NCBI GenBank assembly: GCA_963785765.1
Contig: CAWAWM010000005.1
Location: forward strand, 403,002 to 467,001
Source: DATBGO01 sp963785765
Lineage (GTDB): Bacteria > Actinomycetota > Actinomycetes > Streptosporangiales > Streptosporangiaceae
DNA length: 64,000 nt
Direction of reading: 5' to 3'
Shown piece after piece: positions 26,842 to 35,651 of this stretch. The position numbers and the translations under genes were made by a program. Numbering within the stretch: the stretch's first letter is position 1; the number at the start of each line of letters is the position of its first letter. A model generated the notes under the pieces. It was not told where the DNA came from and did no database searches. It saw nothing but the letters and a program-made list of their open reading frames with translations.

Positions 26842-27132
26842 ATGGCACACAAGAAGGGCGCATCGTCCAGCCGGAACGGCCGCGACTCCAACGCCCAGCG
26901 GCTCGGCGTCAAGCGCTTCGGCGGCCAGCTGGTCGGCGCCGGTGAGATCATCGTGCGCCAGCACGGCACCCACTTCCACCCCGGGCTCGGGGTCGGCCGA
27001 GGCGGCGACGACACCCTTTTCGCGCTGGTCACCGGGAAGGTCGAGTTCGGCACCCGGCGCGGCCGCCGGTCGGTGAGCGTCATTCCGGTGGCAGCGGAGG
27101 CCGAGACAACCGCGACGGCGAAAGCCAGCTAG
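26842..27132 (+). CDS. rpmA: 50S ribosomal protein L27
   Basis: A 96-residue ribosomal protein whose N-terminus reaches the peptidyl transferase centre. MAHKKGASSSRNGRDSNAQR, LGVKRFGGQLV and the GTHFHPGLGVGRGGDDTLFA block are family signatures. No cleavable N-terminal leader of the Firmicutes kind is present. It is directly behind rplU and before obgE, the standard order. Confidence 0.97.
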   Translation: MAHKKGASSSRNGRDSNAQRLGVKRFGGQLVGAGEIIVRQHGTHFHPGLGVGRGGDDTLFALVTGKVEFGTRRGRRSVSVIPVAAEAETTATAKAS

Positions 27133-27155
27133 ATCTGCCCGGAGTCAGCAGCCAG

Positions 27156-27214
27156 GCCGAGCGGCAACCAGGCCCAGCGGCAACCAGACCTAGCGGCAAA
27201 CCAGACCTAGCGGC
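27156..27214 (+). repeat. 16-17-bp tandem repeat after rpmA
   Basis: About 3.5 copies of a unit with the core AGCGGCAACCAG (27160-27171, 27176-27187, 27192-27204, then a partial). They begin 24 bp after the rpmA stop and run up to the terminator hairpin. Confidence 0.8.
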
Positions 27215-27215
27215 C

Positions 27216-27244
27216 AAGGGCGGACCGGTCACCGGTCCGCCCTT
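27216..27244 (+). terminator. Strong hairpin after rpmA
   Basis: A perfect 14-bp inverted repeat around one central base: AAGGGCGGACCGGT and its complement ACCGGTCCGCCCTT. The folded form has a stem of about 11 GC-rich pairs. There is no U-run, as is usual in actinobacteria. It would end the rplU-rpmA transcript. Confidence 0.75.
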
Positions 27245-27254
27245 GTCGCGCTTG

Positions 27255-27344
27255 GCGGGCGGCCCGGAACCGGCGGGCGGCCCGGAACCGGCGGGCGGCC
27301 CGGAACCGGCGGGCGGCCCGGAACCGGCGGGCGGCCCGGAACCG
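27255..27344 (+). repeat. Five 18-bp tandem repeats before obgE
   Basis: Five perfect copies of GCGGGCGGCCCGGAACCG start at 27255, 27273, 27291, 27309 and 27327. Each unit contains the self-complementary core GGGCGGCCC-like GC block. They lie between the rpmA terminator and the obgE ribosome-binding site. Confidence 0.95.
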
Positions 27345-27433
27345 GTCGACGTCCGGGACCGATGAGCAGCCGGAATCGATCGGCGGTGCGTCGGCGCGGA
27401 GCTAGAGACGCGGAGCTAGAAAGGGAGCATGTC

Positions 27434-28798
27434 GTGGCCGAGTTCGCGGACCAGGCCCAGGTGCGGGTGCAGGCCGGCGACGGCGGGCACGGCTGCGCTT
27501 CCATCCACCGGGAGAAGTTCAAGCCGCTCGGCGGTCCGGACGGCGGTAACGGCGGGCGCGGCGGCGATGTGATCATCGAGGTCGATCCCAGTGCGGCCAC
27601 CCTGCTTGACTTCCACCGACGGCCGATGCGCCGGGCGGGTAACGGCAAGCCCGGATCCGGCTCCAACCGGAACGGCGCCGAGGGCTCCGACCTGATCATG
27701 CGGGTGCCCGACGGGACAGTGGTCAAGACCATGGACGGCACCGTGCTTGCCGACCTGATCGGCTCGGGAACCCGGTTCGTGGTGGCCCGAGGCGGCCGCG
27801 GCGGTCTTGGCAATGCGGCGCTCGCGTCCGCCAAGCGCAAGGCGCCAGGGTTCGCGCTGCGCGGCGAGCCCGGCACGGAGCTGCAGCTCGTGCTCGAGCT
27901 CAAAACGGTGGCGGACGCCGGGCTGGTCGGCTTTCCCAACGCCGGAAAGTCGTCGCTGGTGTCGGCGATGTCCGCGGCGCGGCCCAAGATCGCTGACTAC
28001 CCGTTCACCACGCTGATCCCGAGCCTCGGAGTGGTCGAGGCCGGTGAGGCCCAGTTCGTGATCGCCGATGTACCGGGCCTGATACCTGGCGCCAGCCGGG
28101 GCAAGGGCCTGGGCCTGGACTTCCTCCGGCACGTGGAGCGCTGCTCGGTGCTCGTGCATGTGCTGGACTGCGCCACCGAAGAACCGGGTCGGGACCCGAT
28201 CAGTGACCTGGACGTGATCGAGGACGAGCTCGCGGCCTACGAGGCAGCGACCGGCGCGAACCTGCAGGACCGGCCGCGGGTCGTCGCGCTGAACAAGATC
28301 GACGTGCCAGCCGCGCGCGACCTGGCCGAGCTGGTGAAGCCCGACCTTCAGGCCCGCGGCTTGACCGTCTGCGAAGTCTCCGCGGCCACCAGGGAAGGCC
28401 TCCGCGAGCTCGCATTCACCATGGCCGGCGTGATCACCGCCACCCGGGCCGCGGCGCCGGCCGCCGAGCCGACCCGGCTGGTCATCCGGCCTGAGCCGGT
28501 GGCGGGCCCCGAATTCGAGGTGATCAGGACCGGCGAGAACCGGTTCGTGATCCGCGGTGAGAAGCCGCGCCGGTGGATCCTGCAGACCGACTTCAGCAAC
28601 GACGAGGCGGTCGGCTATCTGGCCGACCGGCTAGCGCGGCTGGGCATCGAGGAGGCGCTCGCCGAGGCGGGCGCAGCGGCTGGTGCTGAGGTGCTGATCG
28701 GCGCTGAGGACAACGCGGTCGTGTTCGACTGGGACCCGCAGCTGCCGACTGGCGCTGGTTTCGGCCCGCGCGGCAGTGACCCGCGGCTGAGCCGGTGA
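27434..28798 (+). CDS. obgE: GTPase Obg/CgtA
   Basis: Ribosome-associated GTPase for 50S maturation and stress control. The Gly-rich Obg domain (VQAGDGGHGCASIHREKFKP...GGPDGGNGGRGGDV) is followed by the G domain with P-loop GFPNAGKSS, switch FTTLIPSLGVV, DVPGLIPGAS and NKID. The actinobacterial C-terminal OCT domain follows (FEVIRTGENRFVIRG...ILQTDFSNDEAVGYL). The GTG at 27434 has AAGGGAG upstream; the in-frame ATG at 27362 lies in poor sequence. 454 residues. The last residues and the stop codon are formed by a 19-bp tandem repeat. proBA, the common neighbours downstream, are missing. Confidence 0.96.
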   Translation: MAEFADQAQVRVQAGDGGHGCASIHREKFKPLGGPDGGNGGRGGDVIIEVDPSAATLLDFHRRPMRRAGNGKPGSGSNRNGAEGSDLIMRVPDGTVVKTMDGTVLADLIGSGTRFVVARGGRGGLGNAALASAKRKAPGFALRGEPGTELQLVLELKTVADAGLVGFPNAGKSSLVSAMSAARPKIADYPFTTLIPSLGVVEAGEAQFVIADVPGLIPGASRGKGLGLDFLRHVERCSVLVHVLDCATEEPGRDPISDLDVIEDELAAYEAATGANLQDRPRVVALNKIDVPAARDLAELVKPDLQARGLTVCEVSAATREGLRELAFTMAGVITATRAAAPAAEPTRLVIRPEPVAGPEFEVIRTGENRFVIRGEKPRRWILQTDFSNDEAVGYLADRLARLGIEEALAEAGAAAGAEVLIGAEDNAVVFDWDPQLPTGAGFGPRGSDPRLSR

Positions 28799-28832
28799 CC
28801 CGCGGCTGAGCCGGTGACCCGCGGCTGAGGCG
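28776..28832 (+). repeat. 19-bp tandem repeat forming the obgE stop
   Basis: Three copies of GTGACCCGCGGCTGAGCCG start at 28776, 28795 and 28814; the last has one change. Because 19 is not a multiple of three, the same unit is read as SDPRLS in the first copy and supplies the TGA stop (28796-28798) in the second. Confidence 0.9.
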
Positions 28833-28869
28833 GTAACGGGCCACTGTCCGACGGCCGGCGCGGCTTGCC

Positions 28870-28884
28870 CCCCCAGATGGCGTA
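28870..28884 (-). promoter_or_regulatory. EPS-box copy C (TACGCC-N3-TGGGGG)
   Basis: Read on the - strand the site is TACGCCATCTGGGGG, a perfect match to the shared 15-bp box described in the findings. It lies ~173 bp before the lytic transglycosylase-like gene, in the opposite orientation to that gene. No -10 is seen at the distance found for copies A, B and D. Confidence 0.5.
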
Positions 28885-29057
28885 GCGCTGCTCCCGCAAA
28901 GTGGGGATTCGCGCAGCCGTCCAGGTGCGCGAGCCTCGTCGGAATGAGTCGTGACAACTAGGGCGACGGGACACCCACTGGGTGACCAACTCTTTTGGCA
29001 CGTTGCCACCGGTGACCAGGTGCACCGGCGAGGCCAGGAGGTACCCTGACAGGATTG

Positions 29058-29924
29058 ATGGAACGCGGTGCGGCGCGTCAGCGGCGTTGGCCGCACAACT
29101 GGGAGAAGGCTCGTCCCGGGATCCTGATCGCTAGTGCGCTCTTGCTGTGCGCAGGCCTGGTCGTTTACCACAACCTGTCGGACCCCAGTAATGCACCGCC
29201 GCCGCCAGCTGGATATTTCACCTTAGCTCCGGTGGGTTCCTATGCCTCCCTACCGGGCGATGCCGCGGCCGCGGCCGAGATCCACCGGTCGGGATGGGAG
29301 CCGCGGCCTGGCAATGAACGATATAACGAGACCGTTCCCGTGGACCTGAAGCTGCGGCGTCAGAGTATCTACTCAGGTGCGTACGATCCACGCTGGAATA
29401 AATACATCCTTGGCCGTATCACCGGCAATTTCCGGGGCACGACCGATGAGATTTTCCAGTGGGCAGCTGCGAAATGGGGGCTGCCGGACAACCTGCTCCG
29501 GACCATCGCGTACATGGAGTCCGGCTGGCGCCAGTCCAACTTCGGAGACTTCGTCGAAGACCGCGCGGAGTGCCTGCCTGGATATCGGACGCTGCCGTGC
29601 CCGGTCACGTTCGGGATCATGGGAACCAAGTCAACGAGCTGGCCGGGGATCTTTCCGTGGAACCGGGATTCCACCGCAGCGGCTGTGGACGTGCTCGGCG
29701 GATGGCTGCGGGGCTGCTACGAGGGCTGGGTCTGGTGGCTTCGCGATCACGGCAACCGGTCGCACGGTGTTTATCACGCCGGGGACATCTGGGGGTGCGT
29801 GGGAGCCTGGAATTCCGGCAACTGGTTCGACGGCTCGGTTAACGACCCGCATAGCGGCGAGAACTATATCCACCGGGCACAGCACTGGTACACGGTAGAG
29901 CCCTGGCTGAGCAAGGGATTCTGA
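29058..29924 (+). CDS. Membrane-anchored lytic-transglycosylase-like (SLT/lysozyme fold) protein
   Basis: A 288-residue protein with a single N-terminal membrane segment (ILIASALLLCAGLVVY, residues ~23-38) that acts as a signal anchor or signal peptide. A Pro-rich linker follows, then an extracellular domain. AAKWGLPDNLLRTIAYMESGW looks like the catalytic-Glu helix of the SLT/goose-lysozyme fold, which cleaves glycan strands of peptidoglycan. Later Cys residues (CLPG, LPCPV, GCYEGW, WGCVG) suggest disulfides outside the cell. ATG 29058; a TACCCT box at 29042-29047 points to a very short leader. It is the first gene after obgE and opens the accessory block. Activity is inferred from one motif. 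Confidence 0.7.
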   Translation: MERGAARQRRWPHNWEKARPGILIASALLLCAGLVVYHNLSDPSNAPPPPAGYFTLAPVGSYASLPGDAAAAAEIHRSGWEPRPGNERYNETVPVDLKLRRQSIYSGAYDPRWNKYILGRITGNFRGTTDEIFQWAAAKWGLPDNLLRTIAYMESGWRQSNFGDFVEDRAECLPGYRTLPCPVTFGIMGTKSTSWPGIFPWNRDSTAAAVDVLGGWLRGCYEGWVWWLRDHGNRSHGVYHAGDIWGCVGAWNSGNWFDGSVNDPHSGENYIHRAQHWYTVEPWLSKGF

Positions 29925-29998
29925 GGTACCGGACCCTAGCCTGCCGGACCGTGCCTTCGGCCTGCGCCGGCGTCGCCCGCGCCGCGCGCCGCGGTGAC

Positions 29999-31666
29999 CT
30001 ATTCTGCGACGTCGCGGACAGGTTCGGGGCGGTCCGGCGCGCTCGCGTCCGGCTTCCTGAGGACCCATACGACGGTGTGACCGAACCCGGTCATCGCGCC
30101 CGGCAGCGCGGCGCCGGTCACCGGAGCGATACCTACGCCGATGACGTGCTCGATACGGAAGTCCAGGTCGCGCTCGAGCAGTGTCGACATCGATGCGCTC
30201 GCGAAGCCGCGTACGTGATCCCCGTTGTTGATGTGCAGCGTGGTCGGCTGCCGGCCGGCCAGCAGGAGCAGGCGATTGTGCAGGGCGGCCAGGTTGGGGA
30301 CGCTGAGCAGCAGGAAACCGCCCGGCTTCAGCACCCGGCGGGCCTCGCGCAGAGCGGGCACGGCGTTCTTGAGCGTGACCAGGTCACGGTTCCAGACCAC
30401 CAGATCGAACTGACCGTCGGGGGCAGGAAACGTCGCAGACTCGACGTCCACCGCAGCGAACTCCGTCGCCGCCGTTACCTCCGGATCACGTGCGTCTTCC
30501 TGGTCGTAGATGACCGGGGGATGAGGCCGGACAAGCTGGTCGCGGAAAAGCAGGACCTCCTGGCCCTGGTGGGCCTGGACCTGCAGCAGGCGGGCTTCGG
30601 CCAGATCGAGCCCTCGGATGAGGCGTGCCATTTCACGGATGACGACCAATTCGATCCGCCCATGCCGCCGTCCGCGCACGGTTGCGTCGCTCAGCAATGG
30701 CCTGAGCGCTTGGTAATGCGGATTGGCCTCGATATCGCTGATACTCGCCGCGCGAGTCGCGCGTCTTCGGCTCGCAGCCTGATACTCGCGGTATATCCAG
30801 GGGCGACGCGGCTGTGGTAACGGTCGCGCTGGCGCCGTGCCCTTGATCGCCAGTCCCCACAGCCCGGCGGCTCCCGCGAGGCCTGGTCCGGTGACGTGCC
30901 TGGCGGCGAGCCATGCTCGCGGCGAGCCTCCGTCGACGAAGGCCCGGAAAGCGAGGCTATGGTCGATGTCATCGATCACAGCCACTGCGCCAGGTCGCAT
31001 GACGGACCATGCGGACTCTATCTCGAACCGCTGGTTACGCCCGGTGTGCAGGCTGTCGTGGATGAACATATCGATTTCCGCGAGTTCCGCGAGCAAGCCG
31101 GGGAGCCGCTCACGGGCCGTCCCCTGGACATAGGTCCAGCCGGATCGCAGCTCCGGTGAGATCGCCATGCCGATCTCGGAGTGCAGAGCCGAATCGACGG
31201 CGGGCAGATCAACGCTCCAGAGATGACCGCTTCCATTGCGTTTCAGGCCCTCAAGAACTACCCGGCTGGTAAGCCCGTGAGCCACCCCGGTCTCGACGAC
31301 CTTCTCGGGGCGCACGTGCGCGATGACGCACCAGATGGCTTGCGCGAATGCCTTGTCGCCGTCGTTCCACCCGCCGTAGGACTGGACTCCGACGCGCACG
31401 CCGGCCCGGGTCAGGTCGGCGACGATACCGTCCCAGACCTGATCGAACGATCTCGCGGCTTCGCATGGCCACGGCAGATCGAGCGCGGCGTGCAGCCGCT
31501 CGTCCCAATCTTCGGCTGCCTCGTAGAAGTCGCTGGCCGACACCGGGAGCGCCCCGAGCTGGCGCAGGTCATCGTGCCTGTCCATGCGGCCGCGGATGCG
31601 TTCGACGCCCTGTACGGGATGTCGCACCATGACCCTGGTCGACCGGATGGTGTAGCCAAGCCGCAT
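29999..31666 (-). CDS. Two-domain methyltransferase-like protein
   Basis: A 555-residue protein. The N-terminal half is a class I SAM methyltransferase of the Methyltransf_24/cephalosporin-hydroxylase-like type: VVETGVAHGLTSRVVLEGL (SAM loop), LWSVDLP, DMFIHDSLHTGRNQRFEIESAW and AVIDDIDHS. The C-terminal half resembles Methyltransf_11 (FDLVVWNRDLVTLKNAVPALREARRVLKPGGFLLLSVPN). Its expected SAM-binding glycine loop reads LLQVQAHQGQE, which is degenerate, so this half may not bind SAM. I chose the ATG at 31666, with GGGAGG 5 nt upstream. It is divergent from a flavoprotein, which suggests shared control. Such proteins often decorate sugars or lipids; the substrate is unknown. Confidence 0.7.
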   Translation of the reverse strand: MRLGYTIRSTRVMVRHPVQGVERIRGRMDRHDDLRQLGALPVSASDFYEAAEDWDERLHAALDLPWPCEAARSFDQVWDGIVADLTRAGVRVGVQSYGGWNDGDKAFAQAIWCVIAHVRPEKVVETGVAHGLTSRVVLEGLKRNGSGHLWSVDLPAVDSALHSEIGMAISPELRSGWTYVQGTARERLPGLLAELAEIDMFIHDSLHTGRNQRFEIESAWSVMRPGAVAVIDDIDHSLAFRAFVDGGSPRAWLAARHVTGPGLAGAAGLWGLAIKGTAPARPLPQPRRPWIYREYQAASRRRATRAASISDIEANPHYQALRPLLSDATVRGRRHGRIELVVIREMARLIRGLDLAEARLLQVQAHQGQEVLLFRDQLVRPHPPVIYDQEDARDPEVTAATEFAAVDVESATFPAPDGQFDLVVWNRDLVTLKNAVPALREARRVLKPGGFLLLSVPNLAALHNRLLLLAGRQPTTLHINNGDHVRGFASASMSTLLERDLDFRIEHVIGVGIAPVTGAALPGAMTGFGHTVVWVLRKPDASAPDRPEPVRDVAE

Positions 31667-31761
31667 TGAGACCTCCCGATCACCTTTGCCAGATCCAGTA
31701 CAGTACAGGCTTTGGGTGCCGTTACGAGTGGTCACCCACTGCGAGCAAAGGGGCGGAGCCA

Positions 31762-32985
31762 TTGTCTGACACCGATGTCGCCATCGTCGGCGCTGGGCCT
31801 TACGGGCTGGCCGCGGCCGCGCACCTGCGCGCCGCCGGGGTGGATGCGCGGGTGCTGGGAGAACCGATGTCCTTCTGGCGAAGCATGCCCGTGGGCATGC
31901 TCTTAAGGTCGAACTGGACTGCTACGTCTATCGCCGACTATCAGGGCCCGGTCTCTCTCGACGCGTTCCGGACCGCGGTCGGCGCGCACATCAACCGTCC
32001 CGTCCCGCTGGAAACCTTCATCGAGTACGGCACGTGGGTGCAGGAGCAGATCGCCCCGGATGTGGACCGCCGGGTCGTGGAGACCGTCGATGCCGACGGG
32101 CGGGGCTTTCAGCTGGCGCTCGCGGGCGGCGAACACCTTTCGGCCCGCCGCGTCGTGATTGCGGCGGGCATCAAGCCGTTCGCCAATCGCCCTGGCTATG
32201 CCGACGGGCTGGCACCCGAATTGGCCTCCCACACCGGGGATCATCAGAACCTGGCGACGTTCTCGGGAGCGCGGGTGCTCGTCGTCGGCGGCGGTCAGAG
32301 CGCCCTGGAGTCTGCCGCGCTGCTGCACGAGAGCGGCGCCAAGCCCGAGGTCATCGTGCGCAGTGACCATGTGAACTGGCTGCATGGCGGCGTATACCAG
32401 CGCAAGCTCGGCCGCCTGTCGCCAGTGCTTTACGCGCCCACCGACGTCGGGCCCATGGGATTGTCCCGGCTGGTAGCCGTTCCCGATCTCTTCCGGCGAC
32501 TCCCGCGCCGCATTCAGCGCCCGCTTGCCTACCGGGCGATCCGCCCCGCTGGCGCCGCATGGCTGACGCCCCGGCTCCGGGATGTGCCGATCAAGACCGC
32601 CCGGTCGATCGTGTCGGTGACCGCGCACGGCGGCGGCCTCCGGGTCACGTTCGGGGACGGCGACGCCCGGACCGTGGATCACCTGCTCCTCGGCACGGGT
32701 TACCGTGTCGACATCGCGCGCTATCCGTTCCTCGCGCCAGCCCTGCTCGCGCGCGTGCGACGGGTGAACGGTTACCCGGTGCTCGGTCGCGGACTGGAGT
32801 CGTCGGTCGCGGGCCTGCACTTCCTCGGCGCTCCGGCGGCATTCAGCTTCGGACCGATCATGCGCTTCGTATCGGGCGGGTGGTACACCGGCCGGGCGCT
32901 GACCCAGACGGTCACCGGCAGCAGCCAACCGGGCCGGCGAAGCGCTGCGGCGCCCGCCGTGGTGACGATGAGCGACTCCCCGTGA
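31762..32985 (+). CDS. FAD/NAD(P)-dependent oxidoreductase (flavin monooxygenase-like)
   Basis: A 407-residue flavoprotein. The FAD-binding Rossmann motif is at the very start (DVAIVGAGPYGLAAAAHLR), and a second, NAD(P)-type motif lies mid-protein (ARVLVVGGGQSALESAALL). The C-terminal DHLLLGTGYRVD is the ATG-like motif of the lysine/ornithine N-monooxygenase and flavin-containing monooxygenase group. I chose the TTG at 31762: GGGGCGGAG lies just upstream and the FAD motif begins 5 residues later. The intergenic DNA toward the methyltransferase gene has a CAGTACAGTACAG stretch with potential -10 boxes both ways. The substrate is not visible. Confidence 0.75.
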   Translation: MSDTDVAIVGAGPYGLAAAAHLRAAGVDARVLGEPMSFWRSMPVGMLLRSNWTATSIADYQGPVSLDAFRTAVGAHINRPVPLETFIEYGTWVQEQIAPDVDRRVVETVDADGRGFQLALAGGEHLSARRVVIAAGIKPFANRPGYADGLAPELASHTGDHQNLATFSGARVLVVGGGQSALESAALLHESGAKPEVIVRSDHVNWLHGGVYQRKLGRLSPVLYAPTDVGPMGLSRLVAVPDLFRRLPRRIQRPLAYRAIRPAGAAWLTPRLRDVPIKTARSIVSVTAHGGGLRVTFGDGDARTVDHLLLGTGYRVDIARYPFLAPALLARVRRVNGYPVLGRGLESSVAGLHFLGAPAAFSFGPIMRFVSGGWYTGRALTQTVTGSSQPGRRSAAAPAVVTMSDSP

Positions 32986-33018
32986 TCACCGCCCCGCGGT
33001 AGCACCCGCACTCGATCC

Positions 33019-33052
33019 GGCCGCCCCCCGCCCGCCCGGGCGGGGGGCGGCC
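33019..33052 (+). terminator. Strong hairpin after the flavoprotein gene
   Basis: A perfect 15-bp inverted repeat, GGCCGCCCCCCGCCC and its complement, around a GCCC loop. It lies 34 bp after the stop at 32985. No U-run follows. Confidence 0.8.
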
Positions 33053-33125
33053 TGCTGCCTGGGGATCAGCAGGAGTTCCGGATCGCCCGGCGCCAATGCG
33101 CGTCCTGCCAGCGCACATATCAAAC

Positions 33126-33169
33126 TACGCCGGGTGAGGGTAGTCCGCCCGGGCCTGCCGGTGCAGGAT
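33126..33169 (+). promoter_or_regulatory. EPS-box copy D with -10 for the double-deacetylase gene
   Basis: TACGCCGGGTGAGGG (33126-33140) matches the shared box with one change (A for G). A CAGGAT sequence at 33164-33169 follows after 23 nt, the same distance as in copy B. The gene starts ~130 bp downstream. Confidence 0.5.
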
Positions 33170-33299
33170 CAGGCAGTATCGGTGTGGCGTGCGGTCCGGT
33201 GTCGTCCAGCGCGATGTGCACTGGGGCGGCGCGGCAGCGAAAGGCTGAGCTCAGCGTTGTTGCGGCGCCGCTCGCGGGTCACGTGGGGGGGTTGTCGAC

Positions 33300-35468
33300 A
33301 TGTCAGGACAGGATCGCCGGTCCAATGGCTGGCTCCGGCCACGGCGGCGTAGCCGACTGCGCGGCGGCTGGGTGCCGGCGGCGGCCAGTGTCATCCTCGC
33401 CACGGCCGGGCTCGCGGTCGTCGCCCCGGTAACCTCGGCATCGACCTCGACCGTCGTGTCACTCAACTTCGACAACCAGACCTACAGCGAGTACACGCTG
33501 GGCTACCAGGACGCTCTGCAGCCCGCCGGGGTGGACGCGACTTACTACGTCAATAGCGGCAGCATCGGGACCTCCAACCATCTGACCTGGTCGGAGCTGA
33601 GTTCCCTGGCCGCCGCGGGAGACGACATCGGCGGCAAGACCGTTGACGGCATCAACCTGACCACCCTGACCGCGCAGCAGCAGGTCAGCGAGATCTGCAC
33701 CGACCGGCAGAACATCATCGCGCACGGCATAACCCCGATGACGTTCGCCTATCCGAGCGGGGCCAGCAACGCGGCCATCCAGAGTGAGGTGCAGGGCTGC
33801 GGGTACGGGAATGCGCGGACCGCTGGCAGCATCACCACCACGGGGCCCACCTATGCGGAGACCCTGCCGCCGAAAAGCTGGCTGGCGCTGCGCGCCTACG
33901 CGCCGAGCGGGCAGATCACCCTGGCCAACCTGGAATCGCTGGTGACCAGCGCGGCCGCCCACGGCGGCTGGATCCCGATCGTGATCGAGAAGGTGTGCTC
34001 GGCGACGCTGGATCCGTCGAACTACGCTGCCTGCACGGCCTCGGCCGGGTGGATCGCCCTCAGCGACCTTCAGACTTTCATCTCCTGGGTCCAGGGCGCC
34101 GGCCAGCCGGGTGACGCGCCAGCCGGAACGACGTTCAAGACGATGTCAGCCACGGCCATCGCGCAGGACACCGTCGCGCCCGTCACGACGATTTCCTGTA
34201 ACGGGGCGCCGTGTCAGTCGAGCACCTACGGCCAGACGGTCTCCGTCGCCCTGTCGCCGACCGACCTGGGCTCGGGGGTCGCCAGCACCCACTACACGCT
34301 CGATGGCACGACACCCACGCTGTCCAGCCCCACCTACACCGGGGCGTTCCCGCTCACGGCTAACACCACTGTGAAGTACACCACCTGGGACAACGCCGGG
34401 AACGTGGGGCCCGTGCAGACGCAGGTCATATCGATCCAGGAACCCCCGGATACCACGCCGCCGACCACCACGATCTCGTGTAACGGGGCGCCCTGCCAGA
34501 GCGCACCGTACTACCAGCCGGTGCAAGTGGCGCTGAGCGCGACCGACAATGGCGGCTGGGGAGTGGCGAACACCTACTACACCACCAACGGGACTACTCC
34601 CACCACGTCGAGCCCGGTGTACAACGGACCGTTCACGGTCAATGGGCCTACGACGGTGGAGTTCTTCTCCACCGACCTTGCTGGCAACGTCGAGCAGGTG
34701 AATACGCAGCAGGTCCAGGTAGATACCGTGGTCTCGCTCACCTTCGACGACCAGTACGAGGACCAGTGGCTGTATTCGGTGCCGTTGATCGCGGCGGACA
34801 ACATGACCGCGACCTACTACGTGATCACCTCCGACAGCGATAACGGCTACGGGTGCTGCATGTCATGGTCGCAGCTGGATCAGCTGCAGGCCTCGGGCAA
34901 TGACGTGGGCGGGCAGACCATCGACCACCCGGACCTCACGAGCCTGACCGTAGCGCAGATGCAAGCGGAACTCTGCGGCTCCCGGCAGGACATGATCAGC
35001 AATGGCATCACCGGCCCGGTATCGATGGCCTATCCCTTCGGGGATTACAACTCAACCGTGGAGAGCGTCGCCGCGCAGTGCGGCTGGCTCACCGCACGGG
35101 TAGGCGGCGGTCTGTCGGATTCCAATGTCACGCCAGAGCCGCCCTACGTGGAGACCATCCCGCCGCAGAACCCCGAGGCGCTACGCACGATCGCGGTCGA
35201 CGGGGCAGCCGACGAGAATCTGTCGGACCTGGAGAGCTTCGTGGACGCGGCCTCCGCCCACGGCGGCGGCTGGCTGCCGATCACATTCCACGATGTCTGC
35301 GACGCCAACGCCTCCGATTACAGCGACTGCATGTCCAAGTACGGTTCGATCCAGGACACGGTCTTCGGACAGTTCCTCAGCTGGCTGGCGGATGCCGGTC
35401 AGCCAGGCGGTGCGCCAGCAGGAGTCGTGGTGAAGGACGTCTGCCAGGCCATGAACGACTGCGGGTAG
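33300..35468 (+). CDS. Secreted protein with two NodB-like (CE4) domains around two chitobiase-like domains
   Basis: A 722-residue exported protein. A twin-Arg-containing basic N-terminus precedes a hydrophobic signal segment (AAASVILATAGLAVVAPV) and a likely cleavage after VTSAS. Domain 1 (residues ~50-290) is polysaccharide-deacetylase-like but has NFDN for TFDD and VDG where the metal His is expected, so it is probably inactive. Two similar ~90-residue domains follow, each with ISCNGAPCQS, the CHB_HEX_C_1 type that binds sugars. Domain 2 (from ~residue 480) keeps LTFDDQYEDQ and TIDHPDLT, so it may be active on N-acetylated glycans. No wall anchor is seen. The ATG at 33300 has only a GGGGGG stretch upstream. 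Confidence 0.82.
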   Translation: MSGQDRRSNGWLRPRRRSRLRGGWVPAAASVILATAGLAVVAPVTSASTSTVVSLNFDNQTYSEYTLGYQDALQPAGVDATYYVNSGSIGTSNHLTWSELSSLAAAGDDIGGKTVDGINLTTLTAQQQVSEICTDRQNIIAHGITPMTFAYPSGASNAAIQSEVQGCGYGNARTAGSITTTGPTYAETLPPKSWLALRAYAPSGQITLANLESLVTSAAAHGGWIPIVIEKVCSATLDPSNYAACTASAGWIALSDLQTFISWVQGAGQPGDAPAGTTFKTMSATAIAQDTVAPVTTISCNGAPCQSSTYGQTVSVALSPTDLGSGVASTHYTLDGTTPTLSSPTYTGAFPLTANTTVKYTTWDNAGNVGPVQTQVISIQEPPDTTPPTTTISCNGAPCQSAPYYQPVQVALSATDNGGWGVANTYYTTNGTTPTTSSPVYNGPFTVNGPTTVEFFSTDLAGNVEQVNTQQVQVDTVVSLTFDDQYEDQWLYSVPLIAADNMTATYYVITSDSDNGYGCCMSWSQLDQLQASGNDVGGQTIDHPDLTSLTVAQMQAELCGSRQDMISNGITGPVSMAYPFGDYNSTVESVAAQCGWLTARVGGGLSDSNVTPEPPYVETIPPQNPEALRTIAVDGAADENLSDLESFVDAASAHGGGWLPITFHDVCDANASDYSDCMSKYGSIQDTVFGQFLSWLADAGQPGGAPAGVVVKDVCQAMNDCG

Positions 35469-35568
35469 CGGATGACGCTCTGATCCGCGCGGCGACGCTC
35501 TGACCCGCGGCGCTGCCTGAGTACGCCTGGACCTATTTACGGTCGGGTCAAGGACGCCCGGCGGGCTG

Positions 35569-35628
35569 CGCTGCCAGGGTCGTGGCTGCCAGGGTGATGG
35601 CTGCCAGGGTCATGGCTGTCGGGGTCAT
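35569..35628 (+). repeat. Four 15-bp tandem repeats between convergent genes
   Basis: Copies of GGCTGCCAGGGTNAT-type units at 35569, 35584, 35599 and 35614. They begin ~100 bp after the stop of the deacetylase gene and end ~24 bp before the stop of the dehydrogenase-like gene. Confidence 0.85.
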
Positions 35629-35651
35629 GAGGCCGGGCTTCCCCGGAGCTG

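Larger units (their letters stand above)
32986..33299 (+). other. 314-bp gap with terminator and promoter region
   Basis: No gene is supported. It holds the hairpin at 33019-33052, the box at 33126-33140 and a possible -10 at 33164-33169. The remainder up to the CE4 gene would be a ~120-nt leader. Confidence 0.6.
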
